DNA of 64,000 bases from JABWCQ01 sp964587105 (GTDB lineage: Bacteria > Electryoneota > RPQS01). This document shows positions 8,311 through 16,302 of the stretch, piece after piece (positions within the stretch are counted from its first letter, which is position 1; each line of letters starts with the position of its first letter). The DNA lies in the NCBI GenBank assembly GCA_964587105.1, contig CAZPKG010000011.1, forward strand, positions 1 to 64,000. The letters run 5' to 3'. The translations under genes and the position numbers were made by a program. A model generated the notes under the pieces. The model searched no databases. It was not told the DNA's origin and worked only from the letters and a program-made list of their open reading frames with translations.

Positions 8311-8903
8311 TTTGCTCCCCGTTTACTCTTCTTGACACTCTTTTTTGCGGTTTTCTTCACGGCAACTTTTTTCTTGGAATCGGACTTGCCGCCCTTTGCC
8401 CGTTTGATGCAATCTTTAATCACCTGTTCAGCTTCCCAACGATCTTTCCAGCCCATCGATGTCACATGCTTGCCTTCAAGTTCCTTATAGACGCGAAAGA
8501 AGTGATCCATCTCGCGCAGAAAATGCGGCGGGACGTCGGACAGGCTGTGATATGTTTCAAACGACGGATCCGTACACGGCACGGCGAGAATCTTTTCGTC
8601 GCCGCCCTTTTCGTCCTGCATCAGCAATACTCCGAGCGGACGCGCGGCCACGACACAACCGGGAAAAGTCGGTGTCTTAACCATCACGAGCACGTCGAGC
8701 GGATCGTCGTCATCGGCCAATGTATTAGGAATGAACCCGTAGTCGCCCGGATAGTGCACGGGTGAAAACAACGGGCGATCCAAAACAATCGCGCCGAGTT
8801 CGCTGTCATATTCGTATTTGTTGCGATGGCCATAGGGCACTTCGATCACAACATAAATTTCATTCGGAATTCGCCGACCTGACGGCAATTCATGCAGTTT
8901 CAA
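8307..8903 (-). CDS. ppa: Inorganic pyrophosphatase (family I) with Lys-rich tail
   Basis: A 198-residue soluble pyrophosphatase that hydrolyses PPi to two phosphates and drives biosynthetic reactions forward. The family signature is intact (DDDDPLDVLVM), with upstream VIEVPYGHRNKYEYD and YPGDYGFIPNT. The catalytic domain ends near residue 168. A tail of about 30 residues follows that is mostly lysine, alanine and valine (KKKVAVKKTAKKSVKK), like a histone-H1-type nucleic-acid-binding tail and unusual for this enzyme. The gene overlaps the hydrolase downstream by 4 bp and follows the SDR gene by 14 bp. Confidence 0.95.
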   Translation of the reverse strand: MKLHELPSGRRIPNEIYVVIEVPYGHRNKYEYDSELGAIVLDRPLFSPVHYPGDYGFIPNTLADDDDPLDVLVMVKTPTFPGCVVAARPLGVLLMQDEKGGDEKILAVPCTDPSFETYHSLSDVPPHFLREMDHFFRVYKELEGKHVTSMGWKDRWEAEQVIKDCIKRAKGGKSDSKKKVAVKKTAKKSVKKSKRGAK

Positions 8904-8917
8904 AATAAGGTCTTTCT

Positions 8918-9787
8918 TTACAGTTGGGGTCTCTTCGGAAGGCGGTGCTCCAGTCTCATGCCGCGCAAAAACGCGCCCTGAACTTCACCGCAAATTTGAT
9001 TTATCATTTTCAGCCCGCCCGAGTTTTTCCGCATCGCAACGCGAAACGGTCGTTCTCCTGCGGGCATGTTTATCACAGAAAGCATGGTATTCGTGACTTC
9101 GCGCGGATCGGGAGCCGCGTCGCTGGCAAGATAGTTGCGCGTTTCTTCGTGATTGGATTGCGCTTCGGCCTGCTCAATCGGATAATCCGCCAAGCGTGCC
9201 GGATCGTCGGGCGCGAGAATATTCGCTCGGAAATTCGACGGATAGGCGCCGGGCTGCAAAATCACGGTGTCGATTCCATGCGTAGAAACTTCGTAGGCCA
9301 ACGACTCTGCATACGCTTCAAGCGCAAACTTGCTGGCACAATATGAAGAGAGATACGGCAGAACGGTGCGCCCCAAACCGCTCGACACATAGATCAACAA
9401 TCCCTCTTTGCGCGCGCGCAAGTGCGGTAAGATCGCGCGATTCAAACGGTGTACGCCGATCAGGTTGACTTCCATGATATGGGCAAGCTGTTCTGGCGTG
9501 CTTCCTTCCGCGACTCCGTTGACTCCAATTCCGGCATTGTGAATCACGACGTCAAGAGCGGACTCGGCCAAGACCTGCTCTACCGCTTGTTTGACCGAAT
9601 TATCGGAAGTGACGTCGAGTTCTATGACCCTAATCATGGAATTAGTTCGCAATGCGTCGGCAGCGGAACGGTTCTTTCCGTTGACGTCGCGCATGGTTGC
9701 GATGACGTTATGTCCGCCGGCAGCAAGCTCCGTCGCTGCAAGTTTTCCGAAACCCGACGAGCAGCCGGTAATGAGAACTGTAGCCAT
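8918..9787 (-). CDS. Short-chain dehydrogenase/reductase (SDR)
   Basis: A 289-residue classical SDR. The cofactor-binding TGCSSGFG motif is at residues 7-14, followed by NAG near 88 and the catalytic tetrad region with SSGLGR and YCASK. The segment after the active site (LQPGAYPSNF) is typical of oxidoreductases acting on steroid- or retinol-like alcohols, but the substrate cannot be read from sequence. It lies 6 bp after the TerC gene and 14 bp before the pyrophosphatase gene in the same minus-strand run. Confidence 0.9.
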   Translation of the reverse strand: MATVLITGCSSGFGKLAATELAAGGHNVIATMRDVNGKNRSAADALRTNSMIRVIELDVTSDNSVKQAVEQVLAESALDVVIHNAGIGVNGVAEGSTPEQLAHIMEVNLIGVHRLNRAILPHLRARKEGLLIYVSSGLGRTVLPYLSSYCASKFALEAYAESLAYEVSTHGIDTVILQPGAYPSNFRANILAPDDPARLADYPIEQAEAQSNHEETRNYLASDAAPDPREVTNTMLSVINMPAGERPFRVAMRKNSGGLKMINQICGEVQGAFLRGMRLEHRLPKRPQL

Positions 9788-9793
9788 ATTCAG

Positions 9794-10750
9794 CTATTCC
9801 TGATGCTCGTGATGGTGTGATGCGCTGTGAGATCTCTTTGGAAACACAAGCGAAGCGATCACGGAAATTGCAAGCATTCCGGCCACCGTCGCCAATGCCC
9901 AACCGAGCGGAATCGCCCATTGCGTATGACCGAGCAACATCTTCACACCGATAAACGACAGCACTCCGGCCAAACCGTATTTCAGATAGTGGAAGCTGTC
10001 CATCATGCCGTGCAGGGCAAAATAGAGCGAACGCAGCCCAAGAATCGCGAATACGTTTGAGGTGAACACCACGAACGGATCAAGCGTAATCGCGAAAATC
10101 GCAGGAATAGAATCCAGCGCGAACACTACGTCGGTGAAGTTAATGACTTGAAGCACGACAAACAGCGGAGTGGCGGCCATGAAACCGCGACGGCGAATGA
10201 AGAAATGCTCACCGTAGAACCGTTTGGTAACCGGAAAAATTCTTTTGGTCAGCCCCACCATCGGATTCTTGTCAGGTTCGACTCCTTGCTCGTCTTGCAA
10301 GGCCATGCGAATACCGGTGTAGATCAAGAACACGCCGAACACATAGAGAATCCAATCAAATTGCGCAATTAGCGCGGCGCCCAGAGCAATCATGATTCCG
10401 CGCAATATCATGGCGCCCAGAATGCCCCAAAACAAGACGCGGTGCTGATACTGCGGCGGCACCTTGAAGTACTGAAAGATGAGGATAAACACAAACATAT
10501 TGTCCACAGAAAGGGACAATTCAATCAAATATCCGCTAAGATACTCAACGGCTGTGCGCTCTCCTTTCCACCAATAGACAAATCCGCCATAGGCCAGAGC
10601 AAGCGTCACCCAAACGACGCACCAGCTCAAGGCCTCTTTCTTGCTCATTACTTTCGACTTCTTGTGAAAGACGCCGAGATCCACCAGCAGGAGTGATAGG
10701 ATTCCTACCGTGAAAATTATCCATTTGATAACTTCGAAATCAAACGTCAC
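9794..10750 (-). CDS. TerC/Alx family integral membrane protein
   Basis: A 318-residue membrane protein with about eight or nine hydrophobic spans. The family motifs are present: LSLSVDNMFVFILIF near residues 81-95 and FALDSIPAIFAI, both with the buried aspartates of the TerC fold, plus FSGANVFAILGLRSLYF-like FTSNVFAILGLRS. TerC proteins have been tied to manganese export and metalation of secreted enzymes, and to tellurite resistance. The short tail ends in a histidine cluster (SASHHHEHQE), possibly metal binding. It is spaced 3 bp from the methyltransferase and 6 bp from the SDR gene. Confidence 0.93.
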   Translation of the reverse strand: MTFDFEVIKWIIFTVGILSLLLVDLGVFHKKSKVMSKKEALSWCVVWVTLALAYGGFVYWWKGERTAVEYLSGYLIELSLSVDNMFVFILIFQYFKVPPQYQHRVLFWGILGAMILRGIMIALGAALIAQFDWILYVFGVFLIYTGIRMALQDEQGVEPDKNPMVGLTKRIFPVTKRFYGEHFFIRRRGFMAATPLFVVLQVINFTDVVFALDSIPAIFAITLDPFVVFTSNVFAILGLRSLYFALHGMMDSFHYLKYGLAGVLSFIGVKMLLGHTQWAIPLGWALATVAGMLAISVIASLVFPKRSHSASHHHEHQE

Positions 10751-10753
10751 GTA

Positions 10754-11539
10754 TTATGTGCTCTTTCTGCAAATGACTGCGTGAAATCTATTTGTTAGTG
10801 TGATCCGACCATCCGCATCGGTGAACTTAGCAACGGCAGCCGCCATCGCATTCCGCACCGGCTGTTCACCCAATTGTGCAACGCTGTAGCGGGTTGTTCC
10901 GGTTCCCGATTGAGTTCGCCAGAACTCGTCGAAGTTCGTAAACTCTCGGGCTCGGTCGAAATCCTCATATTCCAAAATGTCCAAACCTGCTTGGGCAATA
11001 ACGTCATGTAATTTCGCAGGCGGCGACAGCGAAAACGGACCTTCAAATGAGGGCGGATTCACAAACAGCTTGCGCACGGCGGCGCCGATCACCGCAAAAT
11101 CCGCATGTGCCATGTCACCGAACATTGCAATGCCGATTTTCGCATTCGGCTTGGACACACGCTGAAACTCGTTCAGCGCCCTTAAGGGATTCTCCGTGAA
11201 TTGTAGCGAATGCAATGCGAGCACGAAATCAAAGGTGTGATCCGCAAACGGCAGGGATTCGGAATCTGCCAGGACAAACTCCATGTCAGGAACGCGCCGT
11301 CTGCAAATTTCGAGCATTTCCGCAGCGACGTCCGTTCCGGTAACTTTTGCGCCGCGTGCGCGAGCTTTCAGCACCGCCCCCCCGGCTCCGCAACCTGCAT
11401 CGAGCAATTGAGTGTCAGCAGATAAAGCGAGTCTGTCGAATATCCAATCGGCGATGTCGAGAGCGTAGGCTTCATGGTTAACAGCCCACAATTCCGCGCT
11501 TGGCCCCCACATGGCCGCTTGTCTCGTTCCGGATCCCAT
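10754..11539 (-). CDS. Class I SAM-dependent methyltransferase
   Basis: A 261-residue UbiE/type 11-like methyltransferase. Motif I is DAGCGAGG near residues 47-54, with the acidic residue ending strand 2 (TGTDVA), motif II (FVLADSESLPFADHTFDFVLALHSLQF) and the post-motif region NEFQRVSKPNAKIGIAMFG. The acceptor is unknown; the architecture fits a small-molecule methyltransferase. Its ATG shares one base with the stop of the upstream META lipoprotein gene (TAATG). Confidence 0.9.
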   Translation of the reverse strand: MGSGTRQAAMWGPSAELWAVNHEAYALDIADWIFDRLALSADTQLLDAGCGAGGAVLKARARGAKVTGTDVAAEMLEICRRRVPDMEFVLADSESLPFADHTFDFVLALHSLQFTENPLRALNEFQRVSKPNAKIGIAMFGDMAHADFAVIGAAVRKLFVNPPSFEGPFSLSPPAKLHDVIAQAGLDILEYEDFDRAREFTNFDEFWRTQSGTGTTRYSVAQLGEQPVRNAMAAAVAKFTDADGRITLTNRFHAVICRKST

Positions 11540-12096
11540 TAGTTTGTGTAAACCGCTTCAAATTTCATGATTTGTTTTCCGTCACGCAACAGCCACATCG
11601 CATCGCCGTTCACGCGGAAGCCATTCACCGTGGTCAACGCCCGCATGTATGGATTTTCAACTTCCATCACACCTTCGCAATAAATCTTTGTGAAGGCTAA
11701 GTCGCTGAACGTTAACTTGTCGCCGTCAAGAGTATATGTTCCGCCGAACCGATTGCAGCCACCACTGCCGTGAATCTTGTTGGTTTGCAAAGACAATATA
11801 ATGTGAGGTTCACCTTTGAAAGCTTCGATGATTTCAACTTTTTCACCGTCCATTTCAAGCAATTTCCACCGCTTGTTCTTAATCGGCGACTCGGTTCGCT
11901 TTGGTTTCCTTAGCTCAGGCTCGATAGGTTTTGCCGACTCGGTCTGCGGTGCAGGAGCCTCTTTCACAGTGGAGTCCTTTTCAACCGGAGCAGGCTTCTG
12001 CGGCGCAACTTGAGTAACCGTTTCCTTGGGCGGATCGGCTTTCTTATTGCACGAAACAAGCAGAATCGAGCATATCATAAGGAGAGCGAGTCTCAA
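11539..12096 (-). CDS. META (HslJ-like) domain lipoprotein
   Basis: A 185-residue lipoprotein: signal MRLALLMICSILLVSC with the lipobox cysteine at 16, a Pro/Lys/Glu-rich linker of about 55 residues, then a META domain (KNKRWKLLEMDGEKV, ILSLQTNKIHGSGGCNRFGGTYTLDGDKLTF, TKIYCEG). The META domain occurs in HslJ and in heat- or stress-related envelope proteins; its molecular role is unclear. It is coupled at both ends: 4-bp overlap with the NmrA-like gene and 1-bp overlap with the methyltransferase. Confidence 0.88.
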   Translation of the reverse strand: MRLALLMICSILLVSCNKKADPPKETVTQVAPQKPAPVEKDSTVKEAPAPQTESAKPIEPELRKPKRTESPIKNKRWKLLEMDGEKVEIIEAFKGEPHIILSLQTNKIHGSGGCNRFGGTYTLDGDKLTFSDLAFTKIYCEGVMEVENPYMRALTTVNGFRVNGDAMWLLRDGKQIMKFEAVYTN

Positions 12097-12950
12097 TCCA
12101 TTTGCTCCTTAGCCCATTCCTCGAGCGTTAGCAAGGGTTCATCGAGCAGAGCTTGCGCCTCTTTTGGATTTCCGGTTTCGCCGAAGGTCTCAAAGGGCGC
12201 CATGAAATCCGCAAAATGTTCCAACCAACCATACTCTTCGTCCTCCTGCGCGAATTTCTTGGTATCTTCAATTGACAATTGTTCGACAGGCAGGCCGGGC
12301 CGCAGCATTTCACAATAAAGTTTCAGCGCGTCAAACATCTTGAAGCCTTGCGGGCCATGCACGGTGAATCGTTTGTTACCCGAAAAATCTTCGTCCGCCA
12401 TAATCACGGAAACCATTTTCGCATAGTCGGAGGCCGCGACAAAGTGCCACGTCAAGGGCTGTAGTCCCACCATCAACGCTCGATCCGGCAACACAAAGTA
12501 GTCCAAGCTTTCAAAGAACCATGTGCACTGCCACAGCACCGTTGAAACGCCGCTCGCTTCAAGCGCAAGGATGCCTTTAGAAAACTCTGCGCGACGCTTC
12601 CATGAATGGTTAGGATCGGGCAGCCAATCACCGGCGATAAGTGAAACCCTGTTTACGCCGCATTCTTTGGCCGCATCTGCAACATTGATCAATCCCTGAT
12701 GCAGAACTTCGTCGGGCTCCGCATCCTGATCCGTATTTAGATTGATATGCACGGCCTCGCAGCCTTCAAAAGCATGTACGAGCGAATCGTAATCCGTTAC
12801 ATCGGCAAAACAATACTCCGGCCGCGTGCCGAATTGCTCTTTGGCGCCAATCGGATTTCGGCTCAACACACGAACGGTGAATTCATCTTCAAGCAATTGC
12901 TCCACAACGGGAGCGCCGAGCATTCCAGTGGCGCCAATTACTGCAATCAT
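12093..12950 (-). CDS. NmrA-like NAD(P)-binding protein
   Basis: A 285-residue atypical SDR. It begins with the Rossmann motif VIGATGMLGAPVVEQLL, followed by VRVLSRNP and FADVTDYDSLVHAF, as in NmrA/HSCARG and NAD(P)H-quinone oxidoreductase 2-like proteins. The canonical YXXXK is not evident, typical of NmrA-type sensors or reductases. It is the first gene of the nine-gene minus-strand run down to 6821 and starts just after a family A repeat. Confidence 0.87.
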   Translation of the reverse strand: MIAVIGATGMLGAPVVEQLLEDEFTVRVLSRNPIGAKEQFGTRPEYCFADVTDYDSLVHAFEGCEAVHINLNTDQDAEPDEVLHQGLINVADAAKECGVNRVSLIAGDWLPDPNHSWKRRAEFSKGILALEASGVSTVLWQCTWFFESLDYFVLPDRALMVGLQPLTWHFVAASDYAKMVSVIMADEDFSGNKRFTVHGPQGFKMFDALKLYCEMLRPGLPVEQLSIEDTKKFAQEDEEYGWLEHFADFMAPFETFGETGNPKEAQALLDEPLLTLEEWAKEQMD

Positions 12951-12956
12951 AGTTTT

Positions 12957-13000
12957 GATTTCCCCCCAGTCTTCTGGGGGGATTAAGGGGGGTAAAATGT
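12957..13000. repeat. Family A G/C-run palindrome, copy 3
   Basis: TTTCCCCCCAGTC, TCTGGGGGG, ATTAA, G-run, TAAAATG. Nearly identical to the copies at 20083 and 31664. It fills the gap between the NmrA-like gene and the lipoprotein upstream of it. Confidence 0.8.
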
Positions 13001-13007
13001 AAAGAAA

Positions 13008-13400
13008 TTATCTCGAAAACTGTGAACCGCAGCTTGTGTCGGGCCGCATGTTCGTAACCTCTTCGATGACGACAGCGGGTCGGATATTGCCGTCCGTCGT
13101 GTCGTTCGTCAATCGTCCGCGAAATTCAATGTATAACGGCTCGCCGTGCTGCCGCATGTTCACATATTCATGCTCGACTTCCAGCCAATCGCCTTTGAAC
13201 GGCACAACATACGTTTGCAGCGTGCGGCAATCCAAATAGCTTGCAGCATCCGCTTTGTAAGTCAGCATCCCGTACATCGGAATGGCTTCAGCCTTATGCT
13301 GCTTCTTCAGCTCGCGTGCGTCGCGCGACTTTTGGCAACCTACGATTGGACATATTGCTGAAAGCGAGATTACCAAGATTATGCTTTTGCGCCAGCTCAT
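13008..13400 (-). CDS. Small lipoprotein with NlpE C-terminal-like region
   Basis: A 130-residue lipoprotein: signal MSWRKSIILVISLSAICPIVGC with the lipobox cysteine at 22. The mature part (YGMLTYKADAASYLDCRT, EVEHEYVNMR, PLYIEFRGRL) resembles the OB-fold domain found at the C-terminus of NlpE-type envelope-stress lipoproteins; the resemblance is by eye only. Its ATG overlaps the stop of the aldo/keto reductase gene by 4 bp, so the two are coupled. Confidence 0.75.
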   Translation of the reverse strand: MSWRKSIILVISLSAICPIVGCQKSRDARELKKQHKAEAIPMYGMLTYKADAASYLDCRTLQTYVVPFKGDWLEVEHEYVNMRQHGEPLYIEFRGRLTNDTTDGNIRPAVVIEEVTNMRPDTSCGSQFSR

Positions 13401-14413
13401 TGTACCCCGCTTGCAAGCGGGCTCTCCACCAATGTCGTATGAATACTTGCTTCGGGATAGCGCAGGCCGCTCACGCCATTAGGGTCGGCCATCTGATCGA
13501 GTTCGGCAATGTCCTGAGCCGAGAGTTTGACATTCAACGCCGCGAGATTTTCTTCCAATCGGTGAATCTTGCGTGTGCCTGGAATCGGCAGCATGTCATC
13601 GCCCTTTGCGAGCACCCATGCGAGCGCAAGCTGCGCCGGAGTGCAGTTGTGCGCTTTAGCTTTGTTCTCAATTCTTTCAAGCCACTTGGCATTTGAATCC
13701 AGATTCTCACCTTTGAAGCGCGGGAAATTCCCGCGTCTGTCCCCCGGAGAAGAGATCGCGGCGGCATCCTTATACTGTCCCGTCAAAAATCCGCGGCCGA
13801 GTGGACTGTACGGCACAAAACCGATTCCCAATTCGCGGCACACGGGAATCACTTCGTTTTCAACATCGCGCGTCCAGAGCGAATATTCGTATTGACCTGC
13901 CGTAATTGGATGCACGGCATGAGCGCGGCGAATCGTCTTTGGCCCCGCTTCGGAAATTCCGAGATAGCGCACCTTGCCCGCCTGCACGAGTTCCTTCATC
14001 GCACCCCACGTCTCTTCAATCGACACGGTCGGATCAACACGATGCTGGTAGTAAAGATCAATCACCTCTACACCCAACCGCATCAAACTCATATCGCACG
14101 CGCGCTTAACGTAATCAGGTTTTCCGTTCACACCCAAGAATGCACCGTCATTGCCGCGCACGTTCGCAAACTTGGTCGCCAAAAACACATCGTTGCGGCG
14201 CTCGCGCAAAACATTTGAGAGCAAAACTTCATTGAGCCCCACGCCGTACATATCCGCCGTATCCCAAAAGTTACAGCCCAATTCCAGCGCGCGATTCAGG
14301 ACCTTAATATTTTCTTTGTTATCCGAGATTCCATAAAATTCGGACATCCCCATACATCCCAACCCAAGTGCCGAAACTTTAGGACCGTTCTTGCTAAGTT
14401 GTCTTTGTTGCAT
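13397..14413 (-). CDS. Aldo/keto reductase
   Basis: A 338-residue NAD(P)H-dependent aldo/keto reductase of the AKR13-like group. The tetrad region is present: DTADMYGVGLNE (Asp, Tyr), the lysine in FLATKFANV, and the histidine in DLYYQHRVDP. The C-terminal cofactor-binding region is GDDMLPIPGTRKIHRLEENL. The start at 14413 is preferred because GGCGGAG lies about 9 bp upstream of it; the in-frame ATG at 14419 is too close to that site. The cytoplasmic substrate is unknown. Confidence 0.92.
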   Translation of the reverse strand: MQQRQLSKNGPKVSALGLGCMGMSEFYGISDNKENIKVLNRALELGCNFWDTADMYGVGLNEVLLSNVLRERRNDVFLATKFANVRGNDGAFLGVNGKPDYVKRACDMSLMRLGVEVIDLYYQHRVDPTVSIEETWGAMKELVQAGKVRYLGISEAGPKTIRRAHAVHPITAGQYEYSLWTRDVENEVIPVCRELGIGFVPYSPLGRGFLTGQYKDAAAISSPGDRRGNFPRFKGENLDSNAKWLERIENKAKAHNCTPAQLALAWVLAKGDDMLPIPGTRKIHRLEENLAALNVKLSAQDIAELDQMADPNGVSGLRYPEASIHTTLVESPLASGVQ

Positions 14414-14463
14414 ATGCATTACTCCGCCGTAGTGGGTCACCAGACCCGCAATGGCGCTTTGTT

Positions 14464-14690
14464 GAATTATTGTAGGGGGCGGCAGGCGTGCCGCCCGCGT
14501 TTTGCTGATCTGTCAATGTTTCACGCTTGTCATCCTGAACCCGCCGCGGGTGAAGGATCTATTCAAGCAAACCAATCATTCCAAGCATTTCTGTTGTGCC
14601 GTATGAAATCTGTCCTCGTAAGAGTGCGCTCTGTTTCCGCCGAGCGGGGATTTAGCGAAGCGGTTCCCCTTCGGAATCAGGATGAACAAT
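14464..14690. repeat. Intergenic stack of dispersed repeats (families D, B, C)
   Basis: The gap between the aldo/keto reductase and the next minus-strand gene holds three repeats. A GGGCGGCAGGC/GCCGCCC palindrome (family D) lies near 14475-14503, a GTCATCCTGA...GAAGGATCT element (family B) near 14528-14560, and a GCCGAGCGGGGATT...TTCCCC element (family C) near 14639-14680. No coding potential is evident. Confidence 0.75.
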
Positions 14691-14696
14691 CAAGTG

Positions 14697-15278
14697 CTAA
14701 TGTAAGTTCTTTGTGCTGTCAGGTCTGAATTCGGCAGTTGGAACAACTTCTCTTGCCCTCTCTGTTAGCTTGTCAAAATTGATCTGCCAAACCTCGCCAC
14801 TCTTTAGCCTCGCTTTTTCTGGATAAGCGATAACAATCAATAGTTCATCGGAATTAACATAGCTAGGAATATTCCATCGCCCTTCAAACGGTGGATTGGT
14901 ACCATCAAAGTTGTAGGTGCCTACGTGCATTTCAAAAACGTCTCGTGAAGCCAAATTGACTAAGTGCTGATTAAATACGTCATACAAAGCAAACTTGGTT
15001 ACTAGCGCATTGATATCAGTCTTAACGTCCACTTTGCCCACAGCTGAATATTGAAGACACCCACTTCCACGAGTCAGTATTCCTAAATTTGAAAGAGTTA
15101 CAGGGCAATCGGAAACATTTATGGTGTACCATTTGCATGTCAGCGACATGTTTTTTCGAACGCCATCGCATTCAACACAACGTGCATCTTCCACAGCGGA
15201 TATTGTAAGCACTTGATCTGCTGCCGTTCCCAGTAACGATGACATGAAGATAAATAGAACCAAGAAAGCGTACCTCAT
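14697..15278 (-). CDS. Secreted protein, unknown function
   Basis: A 193-residue protein with a signal peptide (MRYAFLVLFIFMSSLLGTAAD). The mature part holds four cysteines in the first third (CVECDG, CKWYTINVSDCP, SGCLQY) and a beta-rich remainder; no family is recognised. Its ATG overlaps the TGA of the HNH endonuclease gene by 4 bp (ATGA), so the pair is translationally coupled. The coupling of a secreted protein to a nuclease is odd. Confidence 0.72.
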   Translation of the reverse strand: MRYAFLVLFIFMSSLLGTAADQVLTISAVEDARCVECDGVRKNMSLTCKWYTINVSDCPVTLSNLGILTRGSGCLQYSAVGKVDVKTDINALVTKFALYDVFNQHLVNLASRDVFEMHVGTYNFDGTNPPFEGRWNIPSYVNSDELLIVIAYPEKARLKSGEVWQINFDKLTERAREVVPTAEFRPDSTKNLH

Positions 15279-16291
15279 GTGTTCTGCCCTGCTGCCTCTC
15301 TAATAAGTTTTCGGAGTTCTTCAACGGTTAACAACTTGTCGCCCCTGTGGATCATTCGGTGGCAATTGGAACATAGTAGGGCTATGTATTCTCTTACAGA
15401 ATCTTCGTCATTAAGTTCAATTTGCCTTTTGCCATTTGATAGTGGGTCCTTATGATGTGCCTCAATGAAACCACGGCCAAGTTCACCATACTCTTCTTGA
15501 AATGACATTGTGCAGACCTCACATCGAAGTGGCTCATTTCTATCAGCTCCTTTGGCAAGTCTAATCGCAGCATTACGAATTCGAGGATCTCGTTCGCGAC
15601 GATCAACTTCAACTCTTTGCTTAGCACCTTCACAACAATGTTCGAAAGAATCATCCTTAGGTGTCGAACTCAGACCTCTGGTTTCCTGAATGCCGTGCTT
15701 AGTGTCAAGCGAAACTGAATTTCCTAAGACTAATCTGAGCAACTTATCTACATCTGGCTTATCATAAATGTGCGTGCCGATATTCCCAACATTCTGCTTC
15801 CCTTGGAATGGCTGAAGAGAGGGGAATTGTGAAACTAGATCGGTCCACGTGAATCTGCTATGATTACGACACTCCAGAAACAGTACGATGCTGAAGGACG
15901 TTCCCTTTTTATTAGCCTCCCATGTGGCGTTGCATAGACTCTTTGCATCAAATAGCGGTTTTACCAAAATCCGCGCAACAAAACAAACCTCTAAAGGTGC
16001 CTTCTTATCTTTTCGTGCAAGAAACAAGAACCAATCGTCTGGAGGGCCAGCATGTTCGACGTGACTTTTTGCGGCCCCAGGAAGCCCAAACATTTGAAAC
16101 CCTCCTGTTGCTGCTTCAATCAATTCACTTTGAAGTGTTGGCCGTACACGTCTATTTAAGGATGTCAAATATGGTTCTACTGCTTTAGCGAAGTCTACGG
16201 AAACGAATGAACCATCGGGGTTAATCATGGAGCGCTCAAAATTAACGCTTTTTTCTGAGTAAACGCCAAAATTCTGATAATACACCCGCAT
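15275..16291 (-). CDS. HNH endonuclease with N-terminal putative reader domain
   Basis: A 338-residue protein. The C-terminal third (about 250-325) is an HNH nuclease with a structural zinc pair: CEVC, then the catalytic AHHKDPLSNG, then LLCSNCHRMIH. The N-terminal two thirds (DDWFLFLARKDKKAPLEVCFVARILVKP, SFSIVLFLECRNHSRFTW) has an alternating aromatic beta pattern that could be a PUA/EVE-like base-reading fold, by analogy with McrA-type modification-dependent enzymes. There is no adjacent methyltransferase, which fits a modification-dependent or stand-alone nuclease. It overlaps the secreted protein downstream and starts 11 bp after the GlmL stop. Confidence 0.82.
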   Translation of the reverse strand: MRVYYQNFGVYSEKSVNFERSMINPDGSFVSVDFAKAVEPYLTSLNRRVRPTLQSELIEAATGGFQMFGLPGAAKSHVEHAGPPDDWFLFLARKDKKAPLEVCFVARILVKPLFDAKSLCNATWEANKKGTSFSIVLFLECRNHSRFTWTDLVSQFPSLQPFQGKQNVGNIGTHIYDKPDVDKLLRLVLGNSVSLDTKHGIQETRGLSSTPKDDSFEHCCEGAKQRVEVDRRERDPRIRNAAIRLAKGADRNEPLRCEVCTMSFQEEYGELGRGFIEAHHKDPLSNGKRQIELNDEDSVREYIALLCSNCHRMIHRGDKLLTVEELRKLIREAAGQNT

Positions 16292-16302
16292 TTCCTCGCT
16301 CC

